DNA of 64,000 nucleotides from Rhinopithecus roxellana (lineage: Eukaryota > Chordata > Mammalia > Primates > Cercopithecidae). The DNA lies in the NCBI RefSeq assembly GCF_007565055.1, contig NC_044557.1, positions 72,922,595 through 72,986,594 on the forward strand, read 5' to 3'. How positions within the stretch are numbered: position 1 is the first letter of the stretch; each line of letters starts with the position of its first letter. Both the position numbers and the translations under genes were made by a program. Positions 11,750-22,820 of this stretch are shown one piece after another. The notes below the pieces were generated by a model, which was not told where the DNA came from, searched no databases, and saw only the letters and a list, made by a program, of their open reading frames with translations.

Positions 11750-12275
11750 GTGTATATCAAAGCACTTAATAAACGTACGTATATGTAAGTAGTTGCTAAG
11801 TTGTGTAAAACCATAGTGGAATATCTAAGGTCCATTTAAATTTCATATTGACATCCTTTGTCACTCCAAACTTGATGAGATTCCTGCTTGCCATGTCTGT
11901 GACATTTCAATGTTGTCCCAAGGAAAATCATTTAAGAGGAGAGGCTATTTTGACTGAAAGAGTTCCAGTTGCATTTCCCATCCAGAGATAAATGGTTGTA
12001 GAATCAGTCAGCATTTGAAATTACATGAACTATCGACTCGTCTCAAAAGCATGAAGCATCCTGGTTATCCCTAGATAATGCAGACACCCCTTTTATATCT
12101 TGCATGTGCACCATCACAGAACCTCTCACACTGAGCTGTGATTGTCTGCTTAGGTTTTGGTATCCCAATAAATTATGAGCTTCACAAAGGTAGAAATTAA
12201 ACACTAGTACCTCCTGGCAAAGGTATTTGTTTATTTATGCCAGTGATATTATAATTTATAATAAAAATATATATT
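11750..12275. other. Intergenic, no recognised feature
   Basis: AT-rich sequence without a gene or a repeat I can name. Confidence 0.45.
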
Positions 12276-13004
12276 TGGTCCTCATCTAGTTACTGGCACA
12301 GAGCTCCTAAAACCCTTGGAATTTCCAAAGTGGTGTCTTTTATGCGCGTATAAGATGACTGGTGGCTAGGGGCTCCTAAATAGCCTCAGGATGGGGGCTG
12401 GTTACCAGGGGAACAAACCATTTGATTAGAGGGTTGGAACTTTCACCACTGGGGAGGGGAGAGGGTCTGGAGGTTGAGACCATCACTAATGGTCAATTAT
12501 TTAATCAATTATGCCTTCACAATGAAATCTCAATAAAATCTCAAAAGGACAGGGTTCAGAGAGCTTCCAGGCTGTTGAGCACCTGGAGGTGATGGGAGGG
12601 TAGTGCGAGTCTGGAGAGGGCATAGAAGTCCCACGTCCCTTTTCTCATGCCTTGCCCTATACATCTCTTCCTTCTGGCTGTTCCTGATTTATATCTTTCT
12701 ATAATATACTACTAATCTAGTAAGTAAATTGTTGTCTTGAGTTCTATGAGCCAATCTAGCAAATTGTTGAGTCTCAGTACGACGTCAGGGGAATCTTGAC
12801 TTGATAGCCACACAGTCAGGAGCACAAGTCACAACCTGGACTTGTGATTGGTGCCTGAAGTGGACACGGTCTTGTGGGACTGAGCCCTCAACCTGTTGGG
12901 ATCTGATGCTATCTCTAGGTAGATAGTGTCCAAATTGAGTCAAATTTTGGGACACCCAGCTGATGTCAGGGAATTGGTCTGTGTGTCGGGGGGAAACTCA
13001 TACA
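12276..13004 (+). repeat. Old endogenous retrovirus LTR
   Basis: The sequence follows an LTR consensus that I recall but do not name: GCACAGAGCTCCTAAAACCC, CCAGGGGAACAAACCATTTG, ACCTGGACTTGTGATTGG, and TAGGTAGATAGTGTCC near the end. Directly after it, TGGTGCCAG (13007-13015) is like the primer-binding site of ERVL-type elements, so 13005 onward may be a stub of internal sequence. The start is approximate. Confidence 0.6.
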
Positions 13005-13267
13005 TCTGGTGCCAGATGGGTTTTTTGTGAGCATACAGTGAAACAGCTAAGGGTTTTCTGTACAACGTTCCTTTCTAGCTAATGAAGGATTTACAGAGCT
13101 GGCAAGAATACAGAAAAAAAAAAGCAGATAAACTAGATGGAGGAGTCAGGGTAAATGTGAAACATGGGAGTTAAAATGATAAAGCTAAAGGTAAGAGTAT
13201 CACACAGAAGTATGTACCACTTGATCCTGCATGTGGCCAGCCCACTTGCCCTATGATCTCCAACAGC
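13005..13267 (+). other. Possible retroviral internal stub
   Basis: It follows the LTR directly and ends where the L1 inserted. Its first 45 bp reappear at 14714-14758 inside the L1. No retroviral reading frame remains. Confidence 0.35.
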
Positions 13268-14713
13268 AGAAGCATACTTCTCTCTCTCTTTCTTTCATTT
13301 TTTAAATTGCCAACTTTTAAGTTCAGGGGTACATGTGCAGGTTTGTGACATAGATAAACGTGTGCCATGGTGGTTTGCTGCACAGATCATCCCATAACCC
13401 AGGTATTAAGCACAGCATCCATTAGCTATTCTTCCCGATCCTCTCCCTCCTCCCACCCCCTGCCCTCCAACAGGCCCCAGTGTCTGTTTTTCTCCCCATG
13501 TGTTCATGTGTCCTCATTATTTAGCTCCCACTTATAAGTGAGAACATATAGTATTTGGCTTTCTGTTCCTGCGTTAATTTGCTAAGGATAATGGCCTCCA
13601 GCTCCATCCATGTCCCTGCAAAGGACATGATCTCATTCCTTTTTATGGCTACATGGTATTCAATGATGTATGTGGACCATATTTTCTTTATCCAGTCTAT
13701 CACTGATGGGTATTTAGGTTGATTCCATGTCTTTGTTATTGTGAATAGTGCTGCAATGAACATAAGCATGCATCTGTCTTTATAGTAGAAGAATGTATAT
13801 TCCTTTGGGTATATAACCAGTAATAGGGTTGCTAGGTTGAAAGATATTTCTGCCTCTAGGTCTTTGAGGAATCGCCACACTGTCTTCCACAATGGTTGAA
13901 CTAATTTACACTCCCACCATCTGTGTAAAAGTGTTGTTTTTTCTCCACTACCTCACTAAGCACCTGTTGTTTATTGACTTTTTAGTAATAGCCATTGTGG
14001 CTGGCGTGAGATTGTATCTCATTGTGGTTTTGATTTGCATTTCTCTAATGGTCAGTGATGTTGAGCTTTATTTCATATGTTTATTGGCCACATATATGTC
14101 TTCTTTTTAGAAGTGTCTATTTATGTCCTTTGCCCACTTTTAAATGGGGTTGCTTGTTTTTTTCTTGTAAATTTGTGTAAGTTCCTGGTAGCTGCTGGAT
14201 ATTAGACCTTTGTCAGATGGATAGATTGTAAAAATTTTCTCCCATTGTGTAGGCTGTCTATTTACTCTGTTGATAGTTTCTTTTGCTGTGGAGAAGCTCT
14301 TTAGTTTAATTAGATCCCATTTGTCAATTTTTGATTTTGTTGCAATTGCTTTTGGCATCTTCATCATGAAATCTTTGCCCATACCTGTATGGTATGGTAT
14401 GGTCATAGGTTTTCTTCTAGGGTTTTTTTTTTTTTTTTTTTTTAATAGGTTTTTTCTTTTTATATAGTTTTGGGTTTTACATTTAAGTCTTTAATCCATC
14501 TTGAGTTGATTTTTGTATATGATGTAAGAAAGGGTTCCAGTTTCAGTTTTTCTCATGTGGCTAGCCAGTTCTCCCAGCACCATTTATTAAATAGAAAATC
14601 CTTTCCCCATTGCCTATTTTTATCAAGTTTGTCAAAGATCAGATGGTTGTAGGTTTGAGGTCTTATTTCTGGTTCTCCATTCTGTTCCATTGGGCTGTGT
14701 GTCTGTTCTTGTA

Positions 14714-14768
14714 CATACATGTGGTGCCAGATGTGTTTTATGTGAGAATATAGTGAAAATATAGAGAA
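14714..14768 (+). repeat. Templated insertion inside the L1
   Basis: In L1 sequences I recall, TCTTGTAC is followed directly by CAGTACCATGCTG. Here about 50 bp intervene, and the first 45 match 12999-13043 at 40 of 45 positions in the same orientation. This looks like sequence copied from 1.7 kb upstream. Confidence 0.6.
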
Positions 14769-15011
14769 TATGCTGTGTTGGTTACTGTAACCCTCTAGTA
14801 TCACTTGAAGTCAGGTAGTGTGACAACTCCAGTTTCTTTTTGCTTAGAATTGTAGAATTGCCTTGGCTATTTGGGCTCTTTTTTGGTTCCATATGAATTT
14901 TAAAATAATATTTTTTCTAATTCTGTGAAAAATCTCAATGGTATTTTAATGGGAATAACATTGCATCTCTAAATTGCTTTGGGCAGTATGGCCATTTTCA
15001 AGATATTGATT

Positions 15012-15078
15012 CTATCCATGAGCATGATTCCTATCCATGAGCATGGAATATTTTTTTCCATTCCTATTCATGAGCATG
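15012..15078 (+). repeat. Local tandem triplication inside the L1
   Basis: CTATCCATGAGCATG occurs at 15012-15026 and 15031-15045, and with one change at 15064-15078. The L1 consensus I recall has it once. Confidence 0.75.
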
Positions 15079-15252
15079 GAATATTTTTCCATTTGTTTGT
15101 GTCATCTCTGATTTCCTCGAGCAGTGGTTTGTAGTTCTCCTTGAAGAGGTCGCACTTCCCTTGTTATCTGTGTTCCTAGATATTTTATTCTTTTTGTGGA
15201 AATTGTGAATGGGAGTTCATTCGTGATTTGGCTCTTGGCTTGACTGTTGTTG

Positions 15253-15298
15253 GTGTACAGTGATGCTAGCTACACTGTACACAGTGGTGTACAGTGAT
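15253..15298. repeat. Quasi-palindrome plus direct repeat inside the L1
   Basis: GTGTACAGTG (15253-15262) is followed after 10 bp by its perfect reverse complement CACTGTACAC (15273-15282). A third, direct copy GTGTACAGTGAT is at 15287-15298. The L1 consensus I recall has one related stretch only. Confidence 0.75.
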
Positions 15299-15579
15299 AC
15301 AATTTTGTACATTGATTTTATATCCTGAGACTTTGCTGAAGTTGCTTATCAGCTTAAGAAGCTTTTGGACTGAGACAATGGAGTGGTCTAGATATAGGAT
15401 CATGTCATCTGCAAACAAATATAGTTTCACTTCCTCTCTTCCTATTTAGATGCCCTTTATTTCTTTCTCTTGCCTTATTCCCTGGCCAGAACTTCCAATA
15501 CTATGTTGAATAGGAGTGGTGAGAGAGGGCAATCTTGTCTTGTGCTGGTTTTCAAGAGGAATGAGAAGCACACTTCTCA

Positions 15580-16255
15580 ATGTGGGGCTGCATCACATGT
15601 ACCCATGATCTGAAGACACACTTGGAGTACCTTGACTGCTCTCCAGACATTATCAGAAAAGATGGTGAAAGCATTTGGGAGATGATGTCAGATTAGTAAC
15701 CACAGATACCTATATTCTCTGGTCTTGCAAGATGATGTCTTAGCCTAGAGCTGAAAGGGAGGTAGTCTGTCTTCAAAGTCTCCCTGCTTCTTTCATGACC
15801 TCTCCCCTGCTCAAGTTTCCAACCTGTGCCACACCTCACAGGCCTCTGATCTTAGCTCTCTGTTAGCTAATTATTACTGATATCTGTTAACTTATGATCC
15901 TTTTCAGCAGCATTTTCAAAATCTTAAACTGCTCCAAGAGAAATGAAAAGTCTTCATGGCAAAACAAGTTTCAAAACTTTGAAAATCCAGGTCCCGCTCT
16001 GAGAATCACAATAGGTACCTACACAGATGTATAAAGCCTCTGAACATTCCACAGCAAAGTGACTTGTGTAAACATTGTTTCACCCAGGATAGCTCAAATG
16101 TATTTAATTATGGAAATTCATTTTAGATAACACCTATTAACATCTCATGGATTAGTTTTCTCCATATTCTAACTCACTTCAATTGAGCAAACACATTTAC
16201 AGAAACTACTTGCTGCATCAAGAAATTCATAAGTGACAGCAGTGATTCTTCCCTT
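15580..16255. other. Intergenic, no recognised feature
   Basis: No gene and no repeat I can name. Confidence 0.45.
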
Positions 16256-16893
16256 TGTTCCAGGTAGTTAGGCATGAATGGAGCAGGAGAGGGCTCTCCC
16301 CTACCCACTAGGAATGTTGGGTGATGGTTTGGCAATTATGACATTGTCTCTCTAAAAGTGATAAATTGGGAGTCGACACCAGGGACAGTCCATTTCCTGA
16401 TAGTCCACAGCTGTTGTACTAAAGTGTTAATTGAATGCAGACACCAGGGAGAAGAAACTTCCTGGGCATATACATTAAGAGACAAAATGGCAGAATATGA
16501 TGTTCTGGGGTCTTCTGAAAAAGGAGGAAAATCTCAGATGGGCATGCGTATAACTGCCTAAACACACTGCGCATACTCACCTTCCAAGGGTAAGGAGGGC
16601 ACTGCACATGTGGGCAGCCCACACTAAGGGGAGGATCTTGGGAAGGGGGCTGCCTATAAAGTCCTTGGATCAAAGTTAAATACTGCACTTGAGCTTGGTG
16701 CCTGCTTGGGTCTCTTCCAAGCATATTTTCCATTTCTCTCTTTCTTGTTCTAAAGCCTTTTAAATAAACTTCCACTCCTGCTCTGAAATTTGCTTTGGTC
16801 TCTTTTTCTGCCCTACACCCCTTAGTCAAATTCTTTCTTCTGAGGAGCCAAGAATTGAGATTGCTACTGACCCATATGGATTCACCACCAGTA
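16256..16893 (+). repeat. Endogenous retrovirus LTR with TATA box and polyA signal
   Basis: It starts TGTTCCAGGTAGTTAGGC and ends near CACCAGTAACC. TATAAA is at 16655-16660 and AATAAA at 16763-16768, so U3, R and U5 fall in the normal order. The U5 phrase TTCTTTCTTCTGAGGAGCC is one I know from a primate LTR whose name I do not assign. No internal sequence follows, so it is probably a solo LTR. The antisense 168-codon frame at 16419-16925 is not a gene. Confidence 0.75.
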
Positions 16894-17194
16894 ACCTGGA
16901 TACCTTCCACCAGTAATGCCTTCATGGACTTTAGAGTCTAGCAAAAAGCAACCCACTTTGGGGACAGATGCCTTACAATATTATTCCTTATGGTATATGA
17001 ATGCTAACAGAATTGCTTTTAACAATTAAGCTGTTTGCACAACATCCCCCACAAAAAGGATTCTTTAGGGTTAAAATATTTTAGGCTCCATGATAAGCTT
17101 CAAGGAAGGGAAGATACTTTTAGGGAGGGGCCGAAGTCCAGTATTTCTTAGACCACATTATACATTGTGCATCTCATTCCACATAGCTATAAAT

Positions 17195-17350
17195 ACACTT
17201 TGTAGCACAGTAGAAATGCCATTGAACTTGGATCAGGAGATGGAATTTGAATCCTGGCTCTGTTGCACATTCTTTTTTGCCTTGCATCCAAATAATGTCA
17301 TGGTTTTATATTTAGAAAACACAAGAGAATATACCTCTAACTGCTAGATA
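17195..17350 (+). repeat. MIR SINE fragment
   Basis: AATTTGAATCCTGGCTCTG is the MIR core in sense orientation, with weaker similarity on either side. Confidence 0.6.
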
Positions 17351-17419
17351 CTATAAAAGAATGCAGGATGGACATTGGTTACAAATTTATATGTAAAAAT
17401 CAATAGCTGTACATTATAC

Positions 17420-17800
17420 TGACAATAACTGGTTAGCAAATTTAATGGGAGGTAAGCTCTCCTTTATAAGAGCAACAAAAAAACATAAACGAGAGCTAAA
17501 TAAAACAAGAAAAGTTCAGATTCAAAATAAAGAAATAAAAAAAACCAATTTTTTCTGTTAACAACAACAAAAAATCCAAACAAACTTACCAAGACTAAAG
17601 GGAATAAAATACTTTGATCTTAGGAAACAATAAATTTCCCCTAAATTCATCTCTATAGATGATATGCTGCCAATTAGAATTACAAGAGGATTTTGGAGAA
17701 CATACAAAATTATTCTAACATGTGAAAACAGCTAGGACGATGTTGAAAAGGAAGAGGAATGCGGGGAACTTGCCTTACCAGATGCCATTAAGAAACTTTA
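17420..17800 (+). mobile_element. Old L1 ORF2 fragment
   Basis: Degenerate L1 ORF2 in sense orientation: GGGAATAAAATACTTTGATCTTAGG, then GGAGAACATACAAAATTATTC and GGAAGAGGAATGCGGGGAAC in the order expected in ORF2. No frame is open. Confidence 0.5.
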
Positions 17801-17879
17801 TTAAAGAGAAAGAGGAAGCTGCACGGATGCTGGGGACTATAATCATGAATACAACAACAGTGCCTGGGCAATCAATTAA

Positions 17880-17910
17880 TGTTGAATGAATGAATGAATG
17901 AATGAATGAC
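17880..17910 (+). repeat. (TGAA)n microsatellite
   Basis: About seven units of TGAA. Confidence 0.9.
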
Positions 17911-17981
17911 AACCCTTACCTTATACAAAAACATAGCTAGTCCGTCGCTTCTAAATGATGAAAAGGATGAGACAATATTAA

Positions 17982-18069
17982 AGATGCAGCAGTAAAGAGC
18001 ACTGGATCTGAAGCTGAACTCTGGGTTTGAATCCTGGTTCCACTACTTGCCAGGTCAGTGGCCTTAATT
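17982..18069 (+). repeat. MIR SINE, left part (split by AluYR)
   Basis: GCACTGGATCTGAAGC and GTTTGAATCCTGGTTCC are MIR core phrases. The element continues at 18388 after the Alu. Confidence 0.75.
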
Positions 18070-18078
18070 AAATTTCTT

Positions 18079-18378
18079 TTTTTTTTTTTTTTTTTTGAGA
18101 CGGAGTCTCGCTCTGTCACCCAGGCTGGAGTGCAGTGGCCGGATCTCAGCTCACTGCAAGCTCCGTCTCCCGGGTTCACGCCATTCTCCTGCCTCAGCCT
18201 CCCGAGTAGCTGGGACTACAGGCGCCCGCCATCTCGCCCGGCTAGTTTTTTGTATTTTTTAGTAGAGACGGGGTTTCACCGTGTAGACCAGGATGGTCTC
18301 GATCTCCTGACCTCGTGATCCGCCCGTCTCGGCCTCCCAAAGTGCTGGGATTACAGGCTTGAGCCACCGCGCCCGGCC
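18079..18378 (-). mobile_element. AluY of Old World monkey type (AluYR)
   Basis: A full-length Alu in reverse orientation with poly-T at 18078-18096. The 9-bp duplication AAATTTCTT lies at 18070-18078 and 18379-18387. On the Alu sense strand it starts GGCCGGGCGCGGTGGCTCAAGCC, has CTAGCCGGGCGAGATGG and has GATCCGGCCACTGC, which I recall as features of the AluYR group of Old World monkeys. It is nearly undamaged, so young. The 86-codon frame on the plus strand is the usual antisense-Alu frame. Confidence 0.9.
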
Positions 18379-18387
18379 AAATTTCTT

Positions 18388-18556
18388 AACCTCTCAGTGC
18401 CTTGCTTTTCTCATCTCTAAGATAACAACAGTTCTTTACAAGGGTTGACAACAGTTCTTACTTCATACGGCTGTTGAGAGTAAATGCATTATCCACCTAA
18501 AGCCTGTGACGAGTGTCTAGCACAGAATAAGCTCTCAGGAAATATTTATTGAATGA
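18388..18556 (+). repeat. MIR SINE, right part (split by AluYR)
   Basis: AACCTCTCAGTGCCTTGC, then GTGTCTAGCACAGAATAAGCTCTCAGG, completes the MIR interrupted by the Alu. Confidence 0.75.
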
Positions 18557-20060
18557 AAAAGGAAAGGACAGAAAATTATAAACGTAGCCCTTGGTCAAAG
18601 GTCAATGATATGTCATCTCACATTCAAAAACTTGCTGTCACTGCAGCAAGTATGCTTCACTGTCCACATGTATGATCTAACAAGTCAATCTCAACATGTT
18701 AAACCTCCTTTCATCCCAACTGGATACCTGTAAACTAACAACCTAATTGCATGATTTCAACCAAACCTTATTGTAACTTCAAACTGATTTTTCTCCAGAT
18801 TCTTATATAACAATTTCTGTTATTTCAAATACATCAGTCTCTGCCAACAACCTCATATTCTTCACCTTGTCCACTCTCTATTCCCACTCCAACTGTTCTT
18901 ACACTTTTCTAAGCATCTACATCTCTTCCTTTCTCCAAATACATCTCCTTAGAAATTTGCTTCATTTCTTATCTGTCTTAGAAATAATGTCTTTCTTGTC
19001 AGTATAACCAGTTCACTGGCCCTTTTTTATTGCTCTTGGACTTATAATGAAAATCCTATAAGTGAGCAGCTAAAAGGAGGACACACTGGTGTCACTAAAA
19101 GTTTGTTACTTTCCAACCTCAGTTTTCCTTTTCAGAACACACAGTCATATTTTTGCCACATCCTTCTCTCTTCAATTTCTCATATATTTCAGCTTGTGTT
19201 CATTTTTCTAAGCTGCTTCATTTCTGAAACAATCTTTTGAACATTTTGATTCATCTCTTAATTTTCTGGAGTTTTTGATCAAGTAGTCTTTCAAGAATGA
19301 CTTATAGGCATTTTATTTCTTGAATCCTTTCGTGTTTAAGAATGCCATGGGAAAAATATCTTGGCTGAATATAATATTCTTAGAATATGAGCTCTCACCT
19401 TCAGAATTTAGTGAACATAGCTTCATTATCTTTTGGCATTGAATGTCTGTATACTGAAATTTGATGACAGCCTAATATTTCCCCCAGTAGGTATTTTTCT
19501 TATTATGCCTGGATGTCTAAAAATAAATAGCCTCATGATATGCCATGGTGTTGAGCATTTGCCATCAAAATATCTTGCCATGCTGTTTCAAATGTTTGGA
19601 ATGAAATCATCCTAAAAAACAAAAAAGGGGCCTATGTGCCCTTTGGATGGCAACTTTAGGTGTTTCTTCATTTGAAATAATTTGCTTATTTTGTCTTTCA
19701 ATAATTTCTGTTTCATCTGCTGAGTTTCATACTTCAGGGACACCAATTACACTTACTAAAGATCCCGTTTGCCAATTCCAGCTATCAGATTTACTCCGGC
19801 TGCTTTAATGTTTATCCTTTTCCTCTGCAGTTAGGAGCTTCTTCTAAGTCTTTATCAGCACTTCCATATTCAGACATGTCTACTCTGTTTTGTACTGCTT
19901 TAAATTGATGTGTGAGTTTATCATCTTGGAATTTTTCTGTGTTTCATCTGCTCTTTGTTCCTCTACTCCTCTTTTATTGCATTTATTTGGTGAATCAAGT
20001 GTATTTTGTATCTACTTTCCCCCTTCTACTTATGTTTTCAGCTGTAGCTCACTATGTTGC
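18557..20060. other. Intergenic, no recognised feature
   Basis: AT-rich sequence of 1.5 kb without a coding region I can support. Short frames at 19433-19615 and 19890-20093 show no family resemblance. Confidence 0.45.
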
Positions 20061-20065
20061 TTTAT

Positions 20066-20240
20066 AGTGGATCTCAAACTTCAGAATGCATAAAAATTAC
20101 CTGGAGTGTTTGTTAAACCACATATTGCTAGGCCCAACCTTAGAGTTTCTGATTCAAAAAGTAGGAGGTAGGAGCTGAGAATTTGCTTATCTTAACCAGT
20201 TCTGAAGCTCATATATTGGGAACCACTTCTCTACAGAATA
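20066..20240 (+). mobile_element. MER5-type hAT non-autonomous element
   Basis: GGATCTCAAACTTCAGAATGC, ATTACCTGGAGTGTTTGTTA, GAGTTTCTGATTC and GAATTTGC occur in the order of the MER5A consensus, closing with GGGAACCACTTCT as the inverted end. Confidence 0.8.
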
Positions 20241-20504
20241 TAATATTCATCTTTGAATTATCATAGTCTATTATCAGGTAATCTTATTCCACCATGTAAG
20301 CAATGTTAAGAAACCAAAGACAAAATTAATTGTATCTCCTACTCCCCTTTGTGTTTTTGTTGACATGTATTTTATTTCAACGAATGCTAAAATTCCATAT
20401 GTGGTTATTATTTTCATTTTATACTGTTAATAGATTTTTAAATAAATGTTAAAATATATTCAAGATAAAAATAATAAACACGTATTTTACATTTACCTAT
20501 ATGG

Positions 20505-20734
20505 TAGACAGGCCTTAGGGTGATCCTTATCATGATCCTGGACTCCTGGTCTTCACGTCCTTGTGTGATCCCTTCCACTTGAGAGTGGGCAGAAGCTATG
20601 ACTTGCTTCTAGCCAATAGAACATGGCAAACATGATAGGATGTCACTGGGTGATTTTGTTACATTATGTAGGATTCTGCCTTGCTAGCAGACTATTCTAA
20701 AGACTCTTCTTGCCAACTTTATGAAGTTAGTGGC
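20505..20734 (+). repeat. MLT1-type MaLR LTR, left part
   Basis: GGGTGATCCTTATCATGATCC, GAGAGTGGGCAGAAGC, TAGCCAATAGAACATGGC and CCTTGCTAGCAGACT follow the MLT1 consensus. It is interrupted by the family A LTR-like repeat. Confidence 0.75.
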
Positions 20735-21229
20735 TGTATTACTCAGGGTTCTCCAAAGAAACAGAGCCAAAAGGATGAATAGGTAGATAGGTAGGTAGGT
20801 AGGTAGACAGATTTATTAAGAGAAATTGGCTCATGTGTTTTGGAGGCTAAGTTCCACAGTTCACCATCTACAAGCTGAAGACCCAGGAAAGTGCATGATA
20901 TAGTTCAGTCCAAGTCCGAGGGCCTAAACCAGGGGAGATGACAGTGTAAGCCTCAGTCTGAGGGCAGAAAAAGATGGATGTCCCAGCTTAGGAGTCAGAC
21001 AGAGCGGGCAATCTTTTCTTTCCTCTGCCTTTTTGTTCTATTCAGGCCCACAATGGATTGCATGATGCCCACTCCTATTTGGGAGAGCCACCTGCCTTCT
21101 CAGTCTACCGATTCAAATGCAGGTCTCATACAGAAACATTCTCATGGACATACCCAGAAATAATATTTAGCCAAAATATCTTGGCTCCCTGTGGTCCAGT
21201 TAAATTGACACATAAAATTTACCATCACA
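20735..21229 (-). repeat. LTR-like repeat, family A copy 2
   Basis: It begins TGTATTACTCAGGGTTCTCC and ends ATTTACCATCACA. The complement of AATAAA (TTTATT) is at 20812-20817. This is the reverse of the layout at 200-710. A small (TAGG)n repeat lies at 20780-20808. It sits inside an MLT1 element. Confidence 0.75.
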
Positions 21230-21550
21230 CTGATTACATAGCAAGAAACTGCAGGCTGTCTCCAGGAACACTGCAGTCAAGGGCCCGCCTTCAGTCTGAC
21301 CATCCTAAGGAAATGAATTCTGCCAACTAACTACCTGAATGAGGCTTGAAGCAGATTCTTCCAGTCAGTAATCCAAATGAGAAAGCAGCCTGGCTGATAC
21401 CTTGATTGCAGCCTCTAGGACCCTGATTTGAGGACACAGTTAAACTGTGCCTGGATGCCGGAACCACAGAAACTGAGATAATAAATGTATATCGCTTTCA
21501 GCTGCTAAGTTTGTGATAATTTGTCATACAGCATAGAAAACTAATATAAC
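21230..21550 (+). repeat. MLT1-type MaLR LTR, right part
   Basis: GAATTCTGCCAACTAACTACC, ACCTTGATTGCAGCCTC, CACAGAAACTGAGATAATAAATG and the end GAAAACTAATATA match the 3' half of MLT1, with the AATAAA in place. Confidence 0.8.
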
Positions 21551-22650
21551 CTACACACATAGCATGTGAAAATAAGGCTAGAAGTCCTACTTAAAACTAT
21601 GTAATGTCTTTCAAAATTTAAGCTTAAAGAGGATATTTTACGCTGTAAGAAAATGCTTATTTGGCATCATTGATTTTTCTTTCTCCAGGGCCTAAGATTT
21701 TTGTATTAAAATAACTAATCCAAATAAATTTCACCTTTACATTTTATACTTCACAAATTGCTTTTTGATAGAAGTTTAAGAAATGATTGTGAATTCTGTT
21801 AATGATTGGTTTAATTAGCAACTAAATGTCAAATACATCTCTTTAAAATAGGAGATACATGCAAAAAAGTACTGTTAAGAGTCAGAGTAGAACAAAGTTC
21901 AGAGTAGACATTGGATATTAATAACAATGTAAATTTATTGCCAAATTAAAATTAACTTAAGGTTTAAATAAGACAGTATAGGCAAAGACAAAGAGAAAAT
22001 AGGGAAGAAAAAGCATATTATCAGGAATTGAGAAATAATGGAACGGGGGAAATGAGGAGTATTTTTTCTTCCTATTTTATGTTTGCCATTCCAGAATCAA
22101 GGAATTATATTTTAATCACATGCAAGCATCAACAACAAAATACTGGGTAATAAGAAAATAAAGTACAATTGAAAATGAGATAGTTTATTTGGAATGAATT
22201 TGTTTCTGAACTTTCATAGTTATTTAATTCTATCATTAAAATTTCAAACTATTAGGTTTTATCCACCTCCAAGTAAATGAAAGGCAGCATTCCAGAAATA
22301 GTATAAATCCGTTTGATGAAAAAGAAATTAGATTTTACTATGTGTACAAAGTAGATAACTCTTTTAATATGTGATACAAAGTATCTGATTCTACAGAATT
22401 TTTGGACACCAACCTGTCTGCTTCAGTCAACGGCACGTGAAAAATTATGTTATGTTTCCATTTCTAACTTAAAAATAGATAGAAGGTACTAAAATTCTGA
22501 ATCTGTTCCAGTAAGCATATTCTTGACATAGTTACCACCACTGTCTGTTATGCTTCTCAATTTTAGTTCACCTTAGGTCAAATCAACCTGTTCACTCCTT
22601 TATAACCTAAGATGCATATCCGCAAATTTAGAGGAACAGAGTGAACCACT
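21551..22650. other. Intergenic, no recognised feature
   Basis: AT-rich sequence of 1.1 kb with no gene and no repeat I can name. Confidence 0.45.
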
Positions 22651-22651
22651 G

Positions 22652-22692
22652 TAAAGAAAAAGAAAGAAAGGAAGGAAAGAAAGAAAAATAAA

Positions 22693-22735
<43 letters not shown>

Positions 22736-22763
22736 AGAAAGAAGAAAGAAAGAAAGAAAGAAA

Positions 22764-22794
<31 letters not shown>

Positions 22795-22820
22795 TGAGAA
22801 AGAAGGAAGGAGGAGGAGGT
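22652..22820 (+). repeat. (AAAG)n microsatellite, imperfect
   Basis: About 165 bp of AAAG/GAAA units with scattered AGG and AAT interruptions. The Ser/Phe/Leu-rich frames on the minus strand (22578-23014) are translations of this repeat. Confidence 0.95.

Larger units (their letters stand above)
13283..15563 (-). mobile_element. L1 (primate, 5'-truncated, about 2.3 kb)
   Basis: A minus-strand L1: the plus strand reads the reverse complement of the 3' UTR (CAGGGGTACATGTGCAGG) and then ORF2 down to TTGTGCTGGTTTTCAAGAGG. Target duplications AGAAGCAtACTTCTC (13268-13282) and AGAAGCAcACTTCTC (15564-15578) differ at one base. ORF2 is broken by stops, shifts and three local rearrangements (14714-14768, 15012-15078, 15253-15298). 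The many short frames in this span are L1 remnants. Confidence 0.9.

Noticed and set aside
13521..13892. 123-codon frame resembling a reverse transcriptase end
   Set aside because: It is the decayed C-terminal part of L1 ORF2 in a 5'-truncated copy, not a separate gene.
16419..16925. 168-codon frame on the minus strand
   Set aside because: It lies antisense across an LTR with a clear TATA box and AATAAA on the plus strand. The openness comes from composition.
17880..17910. Short direct repeats as a possible CRISPR-like array
   Set aside because: It is a simple tetranucleotide microsatellite. The window is animal DNA and has no repeat-spacer structure.
18058..18318. 86-codon frame with a familiar 'SRSVTQAGVQW' pattern
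   Set aside because: This is the standard antisense-Alu translation, seen also at the other Alu copies.
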